Shown here in pieces: positions 28,653-37,369 of a DNA stretch of 64,000 bases; the first letter of the stretch is position 1; every line of letters begins with the position of its first letter. The stretch is from Nitratireductor basaltis (GTDB lineage: Bacteria > Pseudomonadota > Alphaproteobacteria > Rhizobiales > Rhizobiaceae). Under the pieces are notes generated by a model. The model searched no databases, was not told the DNA's origin, and saw nothing but the letters and a program-made list of their open reading frames with translations. The stretch covers positions 248,001 through 312,000 of the forward strand of contig NZ_JMQM01000002.1 of the NCBI RefSeq assembly GCF_000733725.1, given 5' to 3'. A program made the position numbers and the translations under genes.

Positions 28653-29564
28653 ATGCCCAAGGGGATGCAGGACGAGAGCACGCGGACCGTCGACATCATC
28701 GCCCGGCTCCAGGATCGACTGGAGCGTGGGCGCGGTGCCGAAATCCGACTCGTGGAAAGCATTCTCGCCGATCCGCATTTCGCGGCCCATGCCCCGATCG
28801 CCCAGATCGCGGAACGCGCAGGGGTGAGCGAACCGACCATAACCCGGCTGGCGCGAGCGCTTGGTTTTCCCGGAACGCGCGAGATGCGTTTCCATCTGGC
28901 ACAGGCTTTGGCCATCGGCGGTGCCTATCTTCGTGAATCAAGTCCGCCGCCGGAAGACCTGCCCGTGACTACACAGGTAGTCGCCAAAGTTTCTTCCGGT
29001 GCCCATGCCGCGCTCGACCTCATGTCCATGGCTCTGGCTGAAATCGATCTTGAACCGATGGCGCGGCGGATCAGCAAGGCGAGCCAGATCCTTATCTATG
29101 GTACCGGCGGCAGCTCGTCCTTTGCCGCCGTGGAACTGCAAAACCGGCTTTTCCGGCTTGGACTGCATGTGACGGCGCATACGGACCCTCAGCTTCAGCG
29201 CATGAGCGCATCCGTTCTCGAGCCGCGAGCGGTGGTGATCGGATTTTCGGTCTCGGGACAGGCTTCCTCTGTCACCGACGCTGTCACCATCGGCCGTCAA
29301 TATGGTGCAAGTGCGCTGGTTGTGACCTCTCCGAACACGCCGCTTGCCGCAGCGGGAGACGCACTTCTGCCGTTGACCTTCAAGGAAGACGGCAATCTCT
29401 ACAAGCCGTCTTCCACGCGCTATGCGCTTTTGGCTGCCGTCGACATCATTGCAATGACGACGGCCCACACGATCGGGCCGAAAGTGCTGGAGCCGCTGCG
29501 CAGGGTACGCCACAGCCTTGCCAGCCAGAATATCCGCAATCCTGATCTACCCATCGGAGACTGA
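28653..29564 (+). CDS. MurR/RpiR family transcriptional regulator
   Basis: A regulator of 303 residues. Residues about 25-90 hold the RpiR-type helix-turn-helix (VESILADPHFAAHAPIAQIAERAGVSEPTITRLARALG, with the FPGTREMRFHLA end), and about 125-270 the SIS sugar-isomerase-like sensing domain (ILIYGTGGSSSFAAVELQNRLFRLG, and VIGFSVSGQASSVTDAV). Such regulators sense phosphorylated sugars or related compounds and act as repressors or activators. It lies inside the plus-strand operon, so it probably controls the divergent promoter at 26564-26823. The ATG at 28653 is two bases after the previous stop; another ATG is at 28665. Confidence 0.93.
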   Translation: MPKGMQDESTRTVDIIARLQDRLERGRGAEIRLVESILADPHFAAHAPIAQIAERAGVSEPTITRLARALGFPGTREMRFHLAQALAIGGAYLRESSPPPEDLPVTTQVVAKVSSGAHAALDLMSMALAEIDLEPMARRISKASQILIYGTGGSSSFAAVELQNRLFRLGLHVTAHTDPQLQRMSASVLEPRAVVIGFSVSGQASSVTDAVTIGRQYGASALVVTSPNTPLAAAGDALLPLTFKEDGNLYKPSSTRYALLAAVDIIAMTTAHTIGPKVLEPLRRVRHSLASQNIRNPDLPIGD

Positions 29565-29568
29565 TGCC

Positions 29569-30627
29569 GTGCGCATAACCGACCTGGAGACGCCTGCGGT
29601 CGTGATCGATCGCGCCAAGGTGGAAGCCAATCTTGCAAGAGCGCAAGCCTATGCCGACCAGCATGGCTTCAAGTTGCGCCCGCATATCAAGACGCACAAA
29701 TTGCCGATCCTCGCGCGCCGCCAGGTGGAACTGGGCGCCATCGGGATCACCTGCCAGAAGTTGGGTGAAGCCGAGGTCATGGCTGACGGCGGCCTCGAAG
29801 ACATCTTCATTCCGTACAACATATTGGGTGAGGCCAAGCTTGCTCGTCTGGCTGCTCTGCATGAGCGGATCCGCGTTTCGGTCACTGCGGACAGCCTCGT
29901 GACCATCGACGGGTATGCGGGGCACTTCACCGATCCGGACCATGCGCTGCCGGTTCTGATCGAATGCGATACGGGTATGGGCCGCTGCGGCGTGCAGGAT
30001 GTCGAGGAGGTCGTGGCGCTTGCGAAGCGGATCGCGGGAGCACCAGGCCTGCGATTTCAAGGCCTGATGACCTACCCCCCGCGCGGGCGAGCCCTCGAAG
30101 TGGAAGCATGGCTTCAGCGTGCAGTAGAGGCGCTTGAGGCAGAAGGCCTGAGCGTCGAGCTTATTTCGAATGGCGGAACGCCGGACATGTATGAGATTGC
30201 CGGCATCACAACCGCCACGGAGTATCGGCCGGGCACCTACGTCTATTCAGACCGCATGCAAGTGGCATTTGGCCACCGCACACTAGAGGACTGTGCACTG
30301 ACCGTTCTGGCGCAGGTGGTCAGCCGGCCGACAGATGACCGTGCCGTCATCGATGCGGGCTCCAAGGCGCTTGCCGCCGATATTGCACCAGTGCCCGGCC
30401 ACGGCCATGTCGTCGGCTATCCCGAAGCTGTCATCACCACGCTCAGTGAGGAGCATGGGGTGATTGATCTGAGCGAGTGCAGCCGAAAGCCGGAAATCGG
30501 CGAAAAGCTGCACATCATCCCCAACCATGTCTGCGTCGTCTCGAACCTGTTCGACGAGGTCAATCTGGTTGAAGGCGATGACGTGGTGGAAACGCTACCG
30601 GTTGCCGCGCGTGGCCGGTTGAGCTGA
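29569..30627 (+). CDS. D-threonine aldolase / D-serine dehydratase family PLP enzyme
   Basis: A fold-III (alanine racemase-like) PLP enzyme of 352 residues. The lysine that binds PLP is in RPHIKTHKLP (K41 likely), IECDTGMGRCG and NGGTPDMYE contact the cofactor region, and the C-terminal IPNHVC motif supplies the His and Cys metal ligands of D-threonine aldolase and eukaryotic-type D-serine dehydratase. So it probably cleaves or dehydrates a 3-hydroxy-D-amino acid. The start is a GTG at 29569, four bases after the regulator stop; upstream in-frame codons lie inside the regulator gene. The RidA at 23159 could clear enamines that such a reaction releases. Confidence 0.88.
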   Translation: MRITDLETPAVVIDRAKVEANLARAQAYADQHGFKLRPHIKTHKLPILARRQVELGAIGITCQKLGEAEVMADGGLEDIFIPYNILGEAKLARLAALHERIRVSVTADSLVTIDGYAGHFTDPDHALPVLIECDTGMGRCGVQDVEEVVALAKRIAGAPGLRFQGLMTYPPRGRALEVEAWLQRAVEALEAEGLSVELISNGGTPDMYEIAGITTATEYRPGTYVYSDRMQVAFGHRTLEDCALTVLAQVVSRPTDDRAVIDAGSKALAADIAPVPGHGHVVGYPEAVITTLSEEHGVIDLSECSRKPEIGEKLHIIPNHVCVVSNLFDEVNLVEGDDVVETLPVAARGRLS

Positions 30628-30648
30628 GAATCGAACAAGGACGATATC

Positions 30649-31131
30649 ATGAGCCATGACAAGAACCCGTTTCCGCAGGGCGATGCGGACCGTCACTATT
30701 TGTGGGAGATGCTCGTTCACCGCGATATCGATGCTTTCCTCGCCCAGGATTGGTCGATGGTTGAGGATGACTTCGCCTATGACCGCTTTTTCGGCATGCA
30801 TGCGCAGTTCCTGAAGAATCCGGATTCCTGGCGCCTGCAGTTCCCCGATGTCGACAGCTACCGGGATGTATGGCTGCAGCAGGCAAAGCGCACGGCGGAA
30901 ACCGAATTTGCCGAGCCGCTTCGTGACGCGCTTTTCCGGGCAACCAATATGCGCGACATCGACATAAACGGTGACCGCGCGGTGCTGCACAAGAAGTTCG
31001 ATGGCACGGTTGTGAAGGCGGATGGCGGTGTCGACCGCCTCAATTGGCAGACACTTTATTTCTGCGCGCGTATCGAAGGCCAGTGGAAGATCACAGGCTT
31101 CGTCGGTTACATGCCGCATCCATTGAGCTGA
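30649..31131 (+). CDS. NTF2-like (SnoaL-type) protein of unknown function
   Basis: A 160-residue protein whose pattern suggests an NTF2-like cone fold: an N-terminal helix (RHYLWEMLVHRDIDAFLAQDWSMVEDDF), a middle with ATNMRDIDINGDRAVLHKKFDG, and a final strand pair LNWQTLYFCARIEGQWKITGFVGYMPH. In this superfamily some members are isomerases, dehydratases or ligand-binding proteins; no catalytic residues can be assigned here. It is the last gene of the plus-strand operon after the PLP enzyme, and probably works on the same substrate. AAGGA precedes the ATG. No signal peptide is present. Confidence 0.65.
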   Translation: MSHDKNPFPQGDADRHYLWEMLVHRDIDAFLAQDWSMVEDDFAYDRFFGMHAQFLKNPDSWRLQFPDVDSYRDVWLQQAKRTAETEFAEPLRDALFRATNMRDIDINGDRAVLHKKFDGTVVKADGGVDRLNWQTLYFCARIEGQWKITGFVGYMPHPLS

Positions 31132-31137
31132 TATCGG

Positions 31138-31158
31138 GCCGGCGCAAATCGCGCCGGC
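31138..31158. terminator. Hairpin between convergent operons
   Basis: GCCGGCGC-AAATC-GCGCCGGC is a perfect eight-pair stem in the 40-base gap between the NTF2-like gene and the convergent SDR gene. No long T-run follows on either strand, so it is a terminator candidate only. Confidence 0.5.
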
Positions 31159-31171
31159 ATTCCCTTCACGG

Positions 31172-31912
31172 TCAGTAGGTTGCGCGACCACCGGACAGAT
31201 CGAAGACCGAGCCCGTCGTGAAGCTGTTTTGCTCCGAGCAGAGCCAACAGATCATTGCCGCGGCCTCATCAAGCTCAAGAAAACGTCCGCGCGGAATCTT
31301 GGCGAGCATGTAGTCGATATGCTCCTGGCTCATCTGGTCGAATATGCGGGTCCGCGCTGCTGCAGGTGTGACGCAGTTGACCGCGATATTCTTGTCGGCC
31401 AGTTCCTTGCCGAGGGACTTGGTAAGCCCGATAACTCCCGCCTTCGAGGCGGAATAGGCCGATGCGTTGGGATTACCCTCCTTGCCTGCAATCGAAGCAA
31501 TGTTGACGATGCGCCCATAGTCATTGGCGATCATTGATGCCACCAGCGCGCGATTCACATGAAATGTGCCGAGCAGGTTGATCTGCGTGATCCGCTGGAA
31601 CTCCTCGACCGGATAATCGACGAGCGGAGCATTGGCCCCTGCAATTCCGGCGGAATTGACCAGTATGTCCACGTTTTTGAAGCGGTCCAGTGTGAAAGCG
31701 GTGGCTTTTTCCACGCTCGTCCAATCGGCGATATCGACGGCGACAGCCATTGCATTTGCGCCCAGTGCCACTGCTGCCTCATTGGCCAGCGTTTCATCAC
31801 GGTCCCAGAGGGCGACCTGTGCTCCCTGCTCGGTGAGCTTTCGGGCCACCGCAAATCCGATGCCCTGTGCTCCTCCCGTCACGACCGCCTTCCTGTCCTG
31901 AAAATCGTTCAT
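31172..31912 (-). CDS. SDR family oxidoreductase, FabG-like (second copy)
   Basis: A 246-residue classical short-chain dehydrogenase. TGGAQGIG (12-19) binds the cofactor, NSAGI (86-90) stabilises the fold, and the catalytic residues are S140, Y153 and K157 (YSASK). D37/D39 in LWDRDE suggests NAD preference. It ends TGSVFDLSGGRATY. The gene is convergent with the NTF2-like gene and has its own upstream region (31913-32034). It is about the same length as the SDR at 26824 but differs much in sequence, so the two should have distinct substrates. Membership in the catabolic island is inferred from position. Confidence 0.9.
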   Translation of the reverse strand: MNDFQDRKAVVTGGAQGIGFAVARKLTEQGAQVALWDRDETLANEAAVALGANAMAVAVDIADWTSVEKATAFTLDRFKNVDILVNSAGIAGANAPLVDYPVEEFQRITQINLLGTFHVNRALVASMIANDYGRIVNIASIAGKEGNPNASAYSASKAGVIGLTKSLGKELADKNIAVNCVTPAAARTRIFDQMSQEHIDYMLAKIPRGRFLELDEAAAMICWLCSEQNSFTTGSVFDLSGGRATY

Positions 31913-32034
31913 CCGCTTCTTGTCTCCCCCTCATGAAAAGATTCTTCAGAGCCAGAGCTCTGCCACAGTTGTTCTGTCAGCGATGGGTCCCTGGGGCCAG
32001 AACCCAGACACCGGATGGTTATGGCACAGAAGCT

Positions 32035-33048
32035 CTACGCTTTGAGCTTGCGGCGCAGCGTGGTTGGGGAAATGCCGAACCAGCGACGGCAGGAGCGGCT
32101 GAAGCTCGACTGATATGGAAAGCCGAGCATGGAAGAGATCCGGTCGAGCGAGTACTGGGTCTCGCGCAGAAATTTCAGTGTCTGTTCGCGCAGCATTTCG
32201 TCCTTGATGGCGTTGAAGCTGGTGGCTTCTTCCGCCAGCCGGCGATGCATGGTGCGGGGATGTACGGCCAAAACGCGGGCGATGTCCTCCCGATTGGCTT
32301 GCGGCGTGCCTATAAGAGGCTCAAGGACAGCACGCACCTGTTCGGAAAAACGGCTCGCTGGTGCCGGATAATGGCGGGCGAGGTAATCTTCGACAAATTC
32401 GCTGAATTTCGGGTTCTCAACCGGCGCAGGCGTGCTCCATTCACTGGTGGGAACATGCAAGGCCGTGACCGGCTGCCCGTCGAGCACCGGAATATCGAAG
32501 TGGCGCTGGTAAAGCTGTAGATGCCCCGTCAGCTTGTGCCTGAAGCTTACAAGCCTGATCTTCGTCCCGTCGGGATCCCGCAGGCGCCCGCTTTGATAGA
32601 TCAGCCCCAGGAACAACATGAGGATTTGCTGCTGCCGCTCCGGCGCCATCCCCTGCACTTCCACACCCACACCGATCATCAGCGGGTCCACGGGACTGGG
32701 CCGGTAGATGCGCAGGCGCAGGGACGTGCCCTGGATGAATATGAAGCGCTCGACAATCTGGGTCGCCTCGGCGGGCGATCGCGCATTGTGGGCCGCAATC
32801 CCCAATATGCCCAACACCCCGAAATGCTGGTGCCTGGCGATCTGGAGCCCGAGATCGGGACAACCGGCCAATCTGCTGCTTTCTTCCAGCAAATCGCACA
32901 CGGCTTCCATGGAGAGCATGGCGTCTTCCGTTTCCAAAAGCGCCGGACGGATGCCGAACCGGTGGAGCAGGCGATCGGGTTTCAGCCCGAGTTTGCTCAT
33001 GACTTCACGATAGCCGGTCAGAGCCGCTGCCCGAATTAGATTCGCCAT
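32035..33048 (-). CDS. AraC family transcriptional regulator
   Basis: An about 337-residue regulator. The N-terminal part (IRAAALTGYREVMSKLGLKPDRLLHRFGIRP, then LLEESSRLAGCPDLGLQIA) is the Arabinose_bd-type domain common in proteobacteria, and the C-terminus has the two-helix AraC DNA-binding domain (ANREDIARVLAVHPRTMHRRL, and TQYSLDRISSMLGFPYQSSFSRSCRRWFG). The frame is open to 33102; I prefer the ATG at 33048 because the family usually starts near this point and because the extension would cover a long palindrome. It is divergent from the RND pump genes and so is their probable regulator. Confidence 0.88.
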   Translation of the reverse strand: MANLIRAAALTGYREVMSKLGLKPDRLLHRFGIRPALLETEDAMLSMEAVCDLLEESSRLAGCPDLGLQIARHQHFGVLGILGIAAHNARSPAEATQIVERFIFIQGTSLRLRIYRPSPVDPLMIGVGVEVQGMAPERQQQILMLFLGLIYQSGRLRDPDGTKIRLVSFRHKLTGHLQLYQRHFDIPVLDGQPVTALHVPTSEWSTPAPVENPKFSEFVEDYLARHYPAPASRFSEQVRAVLEPLIGTPQANREDIARVLAVHPRTMHRRLAEEATSFNAIKDEMLREQTLKFLRETQYSLDRISSMLGFPYQSSFSRSCRRWFGISPTTLRRKLKA

Positions 33049-33054
33049 GTCCTC

Positions 33055-33076
33055 AGAAGACAAATATTTGTCCTCT
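33055..33076. promoter_or_regulatory. Palindrome between AraC regulator and RND pump genes
   Basis: A perfect 14-base dyad GACAAATATTTGTC (33059-33072) that extends to 22 bases with one mismatched pair. It lies just upstream of the AraC start at 33048, in the divergent region before the efflux genes, and is a candidate operator. Confidence 0.5.
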
Positions 33077-33204
33077 AATGTCAAGACGTGCGGCTGCATC
33101 ATCCCTACATGTGCCCCGCCTTACCCGCCGGTCGCTCGGCTTTGCGACCCTGGCGAAGCCTACAGTTTTTGAATCAAGTTCCCACGACGGAGTTTCAGCA
33201 GGTC

Positions 33205-34248
33205 ATGCGACCCAGCATTTCACGCCTCTTGATGGCGACCCTAATCGTTTCAGCCACCCCGGCCATTGCTTCCGCCGACGTGCCCTTCGTGAAGATCGAG
33301 GAGGTCACCCCTGTGGGCAACGGTCTTGATCGGGTCTTTTTCGGCCATGTCGTTGCACGCGAGACCGTCGACCTTGCGTTCCAGGTCGGTGGCCAGATCG
33401 TTGAGCTGCCCGTCGAGGAAGGTGCGGTGGTGCCTGAAGGTGATCTGGTCGCCAGGCTTGATCAGGAAAGCTTCGAGCTGAGCCTTGCGGAAGCTGAGGC
33501 ACAGGCGGCACAATCGCAGCGGATCCTCGAGCGCTACCAGAAACTGGTGGGTGGCGCGATCAGCCGCACGGAACTTCAGGACGCCGAGACGCAGGTCGAG
33601 CTTGCCCGCATCAAGGTGCGCAATGCCCGCCGTTCCCTCGAGAAGGCGACGCTCTCGGCGCCATTCGACGCTCTCGTGGCTTCGCGTCTCGTGCCGAACT
33701 ATTCTACCATCAACTCCGGCACACCGGTCGTGCGGTTGCACGACATGTCGGAGCTGCGGATCGAGATCGACGTGCCGGAGACGATCTTCCAGCGCGCCGG
33801 CAATGACGCCAATCTTGAGGTTTTCGCCGAGTTTCCTGCCACTGACGAAAGCTTCCCCCTGGAAGTGCGTGAATTCAATGCCGAAACCACGGCAGTAAGC
33901 CAGACCTACAGCATCACGCTGGGGATGGAGCCTCCCGAAGGCCTCAAGATCCTGCCGGGCTCGTCTGCAAAGGTCACCGCGCGGCTGCGCACAAATGGCA
34001 CACATCTCGAAATACCCGCTTCGGCAATCGTCCTCGACAGCGACGGCAATCCCGGTGTCATGGTGTTCAAGGCCGAGGAAGGCGACCGCGGCACGGTCAA
34101 GCGCACGCCAATCGAGATAAAAGCAACCGAGAGCGGCAGGGTGGAAGTGATCTCCGGCCTGGAGGCCGGTCAGGAAATCGTGGCAGTCGGCGCTTCCAGC
34201 TTGTCTGATGGCGACGCGGTGCGCCGGTTCGTCGGCTTCGAGGGATAG
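33205..34248 (+). CDS. RND efflux periplasmic adaptor (membrane fusion protein)
   Basis: A 347-residue HlyD-type adaptor. The signal peptide is RLLMATLIVSATPAIASA, with D as the likely first mature residue region. The biotinyl-lipoyl half-motifs are seen in VDLAFQVGGQIVELPVEEGAVVPEGDLVARLD and KATLSAPFDALVASRLVPNYSTINSGTPVVRL, with a coiled-coil hairpin of about 60 residues between (LSLAEAEAQAAQSQRILERYQKLVG-type). The C-terminal part is a beta-barrel and membrane-proximal domain. It starts at the ATG at 33205; the frame reaches upstream to 33088. The permease begins eight bases after it. It links the inner-membrane pump to an outer-membrane channel that is not encoded nearby. Confidence 0.92.
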   Translation: MRPSISRLLMATLIVSATPAIASADVPFVKIEEVTPVGNGLDRVFFGHVVARETVDLAFQVGGQIVELPVEEGAVVPEGDLVARLDQESFELSLAEAEAQAAQSQRILERYQKLVGGAISRTELQDAETQVELARIKVRNARRSLEKATLSAPFDALVASRLVPNYSTINSGTPVVRLHDMSELRIEIDVPETIFQRAGNDANLEVFAEFPATDESFPLEVREFNAETTAVSQTYSITLGMEPPEGLKILPGSSAKVTARLRTNGTHLEIPASAIVLDSDGNPGVMVFKAEEGDRGTVKRTPIEIKATESGRVEVISGLEAGQEIVAVGASSLSDGDAVRRFVGFEG

Positions 34249-34256
34249 GCCAGACC

Positions 34257-37200
34257 ATGGATATTGCACGCCTCTCGATAGATCGGCCGATCTATACCTG
34301 GATCCTCATCCTCATCTGTCTTTTTGGCGGCATCTGGGGCTTCTCCACCCTTGGGCGGCTGGAAGATCCGGCCTTCACCATCAAGACCGCCGTTGTCGTC
34401 ACCAACTATCCCGGTGCTTCTGCCAGGGAAGTCGCCGAGGAGGTTTCCGAACCGATCGAGTCCGAGATACAGAAGCTCGGAGAGGTGAAGGAAATCGAGA
34501 CCATGAACCAGCCGGGGCTTTCCTGGCTGTCGGTCACGATGAAGGACGAGTATGACGGCACGGAGCTTCCGGCGATCTGGACCAAGTTGCGCAACCGCGT
34601 GGCAGAAGCCCGATTGCCGACCGGCGCGTCGGCTCCCTTCGTCAATGACAGCTTCGGTGATGTCTACGGCCTTTATTACGCTGTCACCGCGCCGGGATAT
34701 TCGGATGCGGAGATAAATGAACTTGCGGATTTTCTGCGCCGCGAAGTTCTCTCGGTCGACGGCGTGGCCGATGCGATAGTCTCGGGCGTGCCCAATGAGG
34801 CGATCTATGTGGAGCCGGATCTCGCGCTCACAGCCACGCTCGGCATTCCACCGGCAGCCATTCAGGGCGCCATAAACAGTGCCGACGAGGTGGTGGATAG
34901 CGGCGAGGTTCAGCGCGACAATGGTCGGATTCTGATCCAGCGGCCGGACGGCTCCAGTTCGGTCGACGAGATTGCGGCATTGTCGGTGGGCGTTGGGGGT
35001 GAGGTGGTCAATCTCATCGACTTCGCCAAGGTTCACCGGGATCGCGAAAGCGATCCGGAACTGATCATCCGCCACAATGGAGTGGATGCCTTCACGCTCG
35101 GCGTCGCAGGCATTTCCAGCGAGAATATCGTGGAGGTCGGGAAACGGGTCGACGCAAAGCTCGAAGAGCTGAAGTCGGAGATCCCCCTGGGCGTCTCCGT
35201 ATTGCCGATCTATCAGCAACATGAAGTCGTGGAGGCAGCTTCAAACGACTTTCTGGTCAATCTGGCAATGTCGGTCACCATCGTGATCGCAGTGCTCGCG
35301 GTCTTCATGGGTTGGCGCGCCTCGATCGTTGTTGGCGTGACGCTGCTCCTGACAGTGGTCGGAACGCTGTTCTTCATGGCGATCGGCTCCATCGAGATGG
35401 AGCGCATTTCGCTTGGCGCCCTGATCATTGCCATGGGCATGCTTGTCGACAATGCCATCGTGGTGGCCGAAGGCATGCAGATCGCCATGGCCGGCGGGCA
35501 GTCTTCGCGCGAGGCCGCGTCAGACGTCGCGCGCAAGACGCAGATACCGCTCCTGGGTGCGACCGTCATCGGCATCATGGCCTTCGCCGGCATCGGTCTC
35601 AGTCCGGACGCTACGGGAGAGTTCCTGTTTTCGCTCTTCGCAGTGATTGGAATTTCGCTCCTGATGTCCTGGCTTCTGGCCATCACGGTCACTCCGCTGC
35701 TGGGTCACTATTTCTTCCGCCGCGGCGTTGCAGGGGAGAGTGGCAGCTATGACGGCGGGCTTTTCCGTGCCTATGCCAGTGTGTTGCGGCTGGGCCTTCG
35801 CCTGCGTTGGCTCGTGGTCGTGCTTCTGATGGCCACAACGGTGGTCTGCTACATGCTTTTCGGTCAGGTGAAGCAGCAGTTCTTCCCCGACAGCAACACG
35901 CCGCTTTATTTCGTGCATTACAAGTTGCCGCAGGGCGCTTCCATCCACCAGACCTCTGCGGACATGCAGAAACTGGAAGACTGGCTGGAGGAACGCGAGA
36001 AAGTGGTGGCGATGACGTCCTATTCGGGCCAGGGCGCTGCACGTTTCATGCTGACCTATGCGGCAGAAGATCCCAATCCCAGCTATGGCCATCTTATCGT
36101 GCGCGTTTCATCGCTGGATGTGATCGAAGAAGAGATGAGGGCTCTTGAAGATCATGCCGAGCTCACCCTGCCTCAGGGCGAGGTGCGCGTGCAAAGGCTG
36201 GCCTTCGGTCCGGGCGGTGGCGCGCCCATTGAAGCGCGATTCTCCGGCCGTGATCCGGCTGTGCTTCGCGCTCTTGCACAAGATGCCATCGAGCGACTGT
36301 CTTCGGCATCGGAAGACATCTTGAACCCGCGCATGGACTGGCGTGAGAAAGAGCTCGTCCTGCGTCCGGTCTATGCCGATGACAGGGCGCAGGAAGCGGG
36401 CGTCTCACGCTCCGACGTCGCTTCCATCCTGCGTTTTGCCACCGACGGGCTGCAGGCCGGCACATTCCGCGAGGGCAATCGACAGATCCCGATCATCGTC
36501 CGCGCCCCGCAGGATGAAGGAATGTCGCTCAGCGATCACGTCATCTATTCCGACAGCGCCAATGGATTCGTTCCACTCGCGCAGGTGATCGACGGCTTCC
36601 GGTTCGAGGCGCAGGATACGTTGATCCAGCGTCGAGACCGTACCAATGTCATCACGGTCGGAGCGGATATTCCACGCAACATGACTGCCGCGCAGGTCTT
36701 TGCGGAAGTGCGCGGTGTTATCGAGGGTATGGAACTTCCCGAAGGCTACACGATGGAGTGGGGTGGCGAATTCGAGAGCTCGTCAGACGCTCAGGCCTCG
36801 CTTGGAAAACAGCTTCCGCTCAGCCTTCTGATCATGGTGCTGATCTCGGTTCTGCTGTTCAATGCGCTGCGCCAACCCATCATCATCTGGCTTCTCGTGC
36901 CCATGTCGGTCAATGGCGTGGCTCTGGCGCTGCTTGGCACCGGTATGCCGTTTACCTTTACCGCGCTGCTCGGTCTGCTTTCGCTATCAGGCATGCTGAT
37001 CAAGAACGGCATCGTGCTGGTCGAGGAGATCGATCTGACGCGTGAAGCGAGACCGGACCTGCCGCTCAAGGATGCCATCGTGGAAGCATCTACCTCGCGC
37101 TTGCGTCCTGTCTTCCTGGCTGCAGCGACGACCATCCTCGGCATGTTGCCGCTGCTTGGAGACGCGTTCTTCCGCTCTATGGCAGCGACCATCATGGGTG

Positions 37201-37310
37201 GTCTGGCATTTGCCTCCATCCTGACGCTGATCGCGGCACCGGTGTTCTACTATCTGTTCTTCAGACGCAGTGCCGCGAAGGCTGCCGCACCGGTTCCCGC
37301 AGCAGCCTGA
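34257..37310 (+). CDS. RND efflux transporter permease
   Basis: A 1017-residue inner-membrane pump of the RND (AcrB-like) superfamily, with two repeated halves, each with a large periplasmic loop and six hydrophobic segments. The start is DIARLSIDRPIYTWILILICLFGGIWG and the TM4 motif is IIAMGMLVDNAIVVAEGMQ, where AcrB has two adjacent aspartates; here the second is Asn. The TM10 motif GMLIKNGIVLVEEIDL keeps the lysine of the proton relay. The C-terminal end is short (ASILTLIAAPVFYYLFFRRS). It belongs to an RND branch distinct from classic AcrB, and the substrate is unknown. It is co-transcribed with the adaptor and followed by a hairpin. Confidence 0.93.
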   Translation: MDIARLSIDRPIYTWILILICLFGGIWGFSTLGRLEDPAFTIKTAVVVTNYPGASAREVAEEVSEPIESEIQKLGEVKEIETMNQPGLSWLSVTMKDEYDGTELPAIWTKLRNRVAEARLPTGASAPFVNDSFGDVYGLYYAVTAPGYSDAEINELADFLRREVLSVDGVADAIVSGVPNEAIYVEPDLALTATLGIPPAAIQGAINSADEVVDSGEVQRDNGRILIQRPDGSSSVDEIAALSVGVGGEVVNLIDFAKVHRDRESDPELIIRHNGVDAFTLGVAGISSENIVEVGKRVDAKLEELKSEIPLGVSVLPIYQQHEVVEAASNDFLVNLAMSVTIVIAVLAVFMGWRASIVVGVTLLLTVVGTLFFMAIGSIEMERISLGALIIAMGMLVDNAIVVAEGMQIAMAGGQSSREAASDVARKTQIPLLGATVIGIMAFAGIGLSPDATGEFLFSLFAVIGISLLMSWLLAITVTPLLGHYFFRRGVAGESGSYDGGLFRAYASVLRLGLRLRWLVVVLLMATTVVCYMLFGQVKQQFFPDSNTPLYFVHYKLPQGASIHQTSADMQKLEDWLEEREKVVAMTSYSGQGAARFMLTYAAEDPNPSYGHLIVRVSSLDVIEEEMRALEDHAELTLPQGEVRVQRLAFGPGGGAPIEARFSGRDPAVLRALAQDAIERLSSASEDILNPRMDWREKELVLRPVYADDRAQEAGVSRSDVASILRFATDGLQAGTFREGNRQIPIIVRAPQDEGMSLSDHVIYSDSANGFVPLAQVIDGFRFEAQDTLIQRRDRTNVITVGADIPRNMTAAQVFAEVRGVIEGMELPEGYTMEWGGEFESSSDAQASLGKQLPLSLLIMVLISVLLFNALRQPIIIWLLVPMSVNGVALALLGTGMPFTFTALLGLLSLSGMLIKNGIVLVEEIDLTREARPDLPLKDAIVEASTSRLRPVFLAAATTILGMLPLLGDAFFRSMAATIMGGLAFASILTLIAAPVFYYLFFRRSAAKAAAPVPAAA

Positions 37311-37320
37311 ACCTTGAGTG

Positions 37321-37353
37321 ATTGGCCGGGTGTGGAGAAAGCATCCGGCCGAT
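37321..37353. terminator. Hairpin between the RND permease and the LacI gene
   Basis: ATTGGCCGG (37321-37329) and CCGGCCGAT (37345-37353) form a stem with a loop of 15 bases in the 60-base convergent gap. There is no clear T-tract, so its role as a terminator is not certain. Confidence 0.4.
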
Positions 37354-37369
37354 CCGACACTTCGCCCCA

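Noticed and set aside
21663-31912. The catabolic island as a mobile genomic island
   Set aside because: No transposase, integrase, tRNA border or composition shift is visible; it looks like a long-resident accessory locus.
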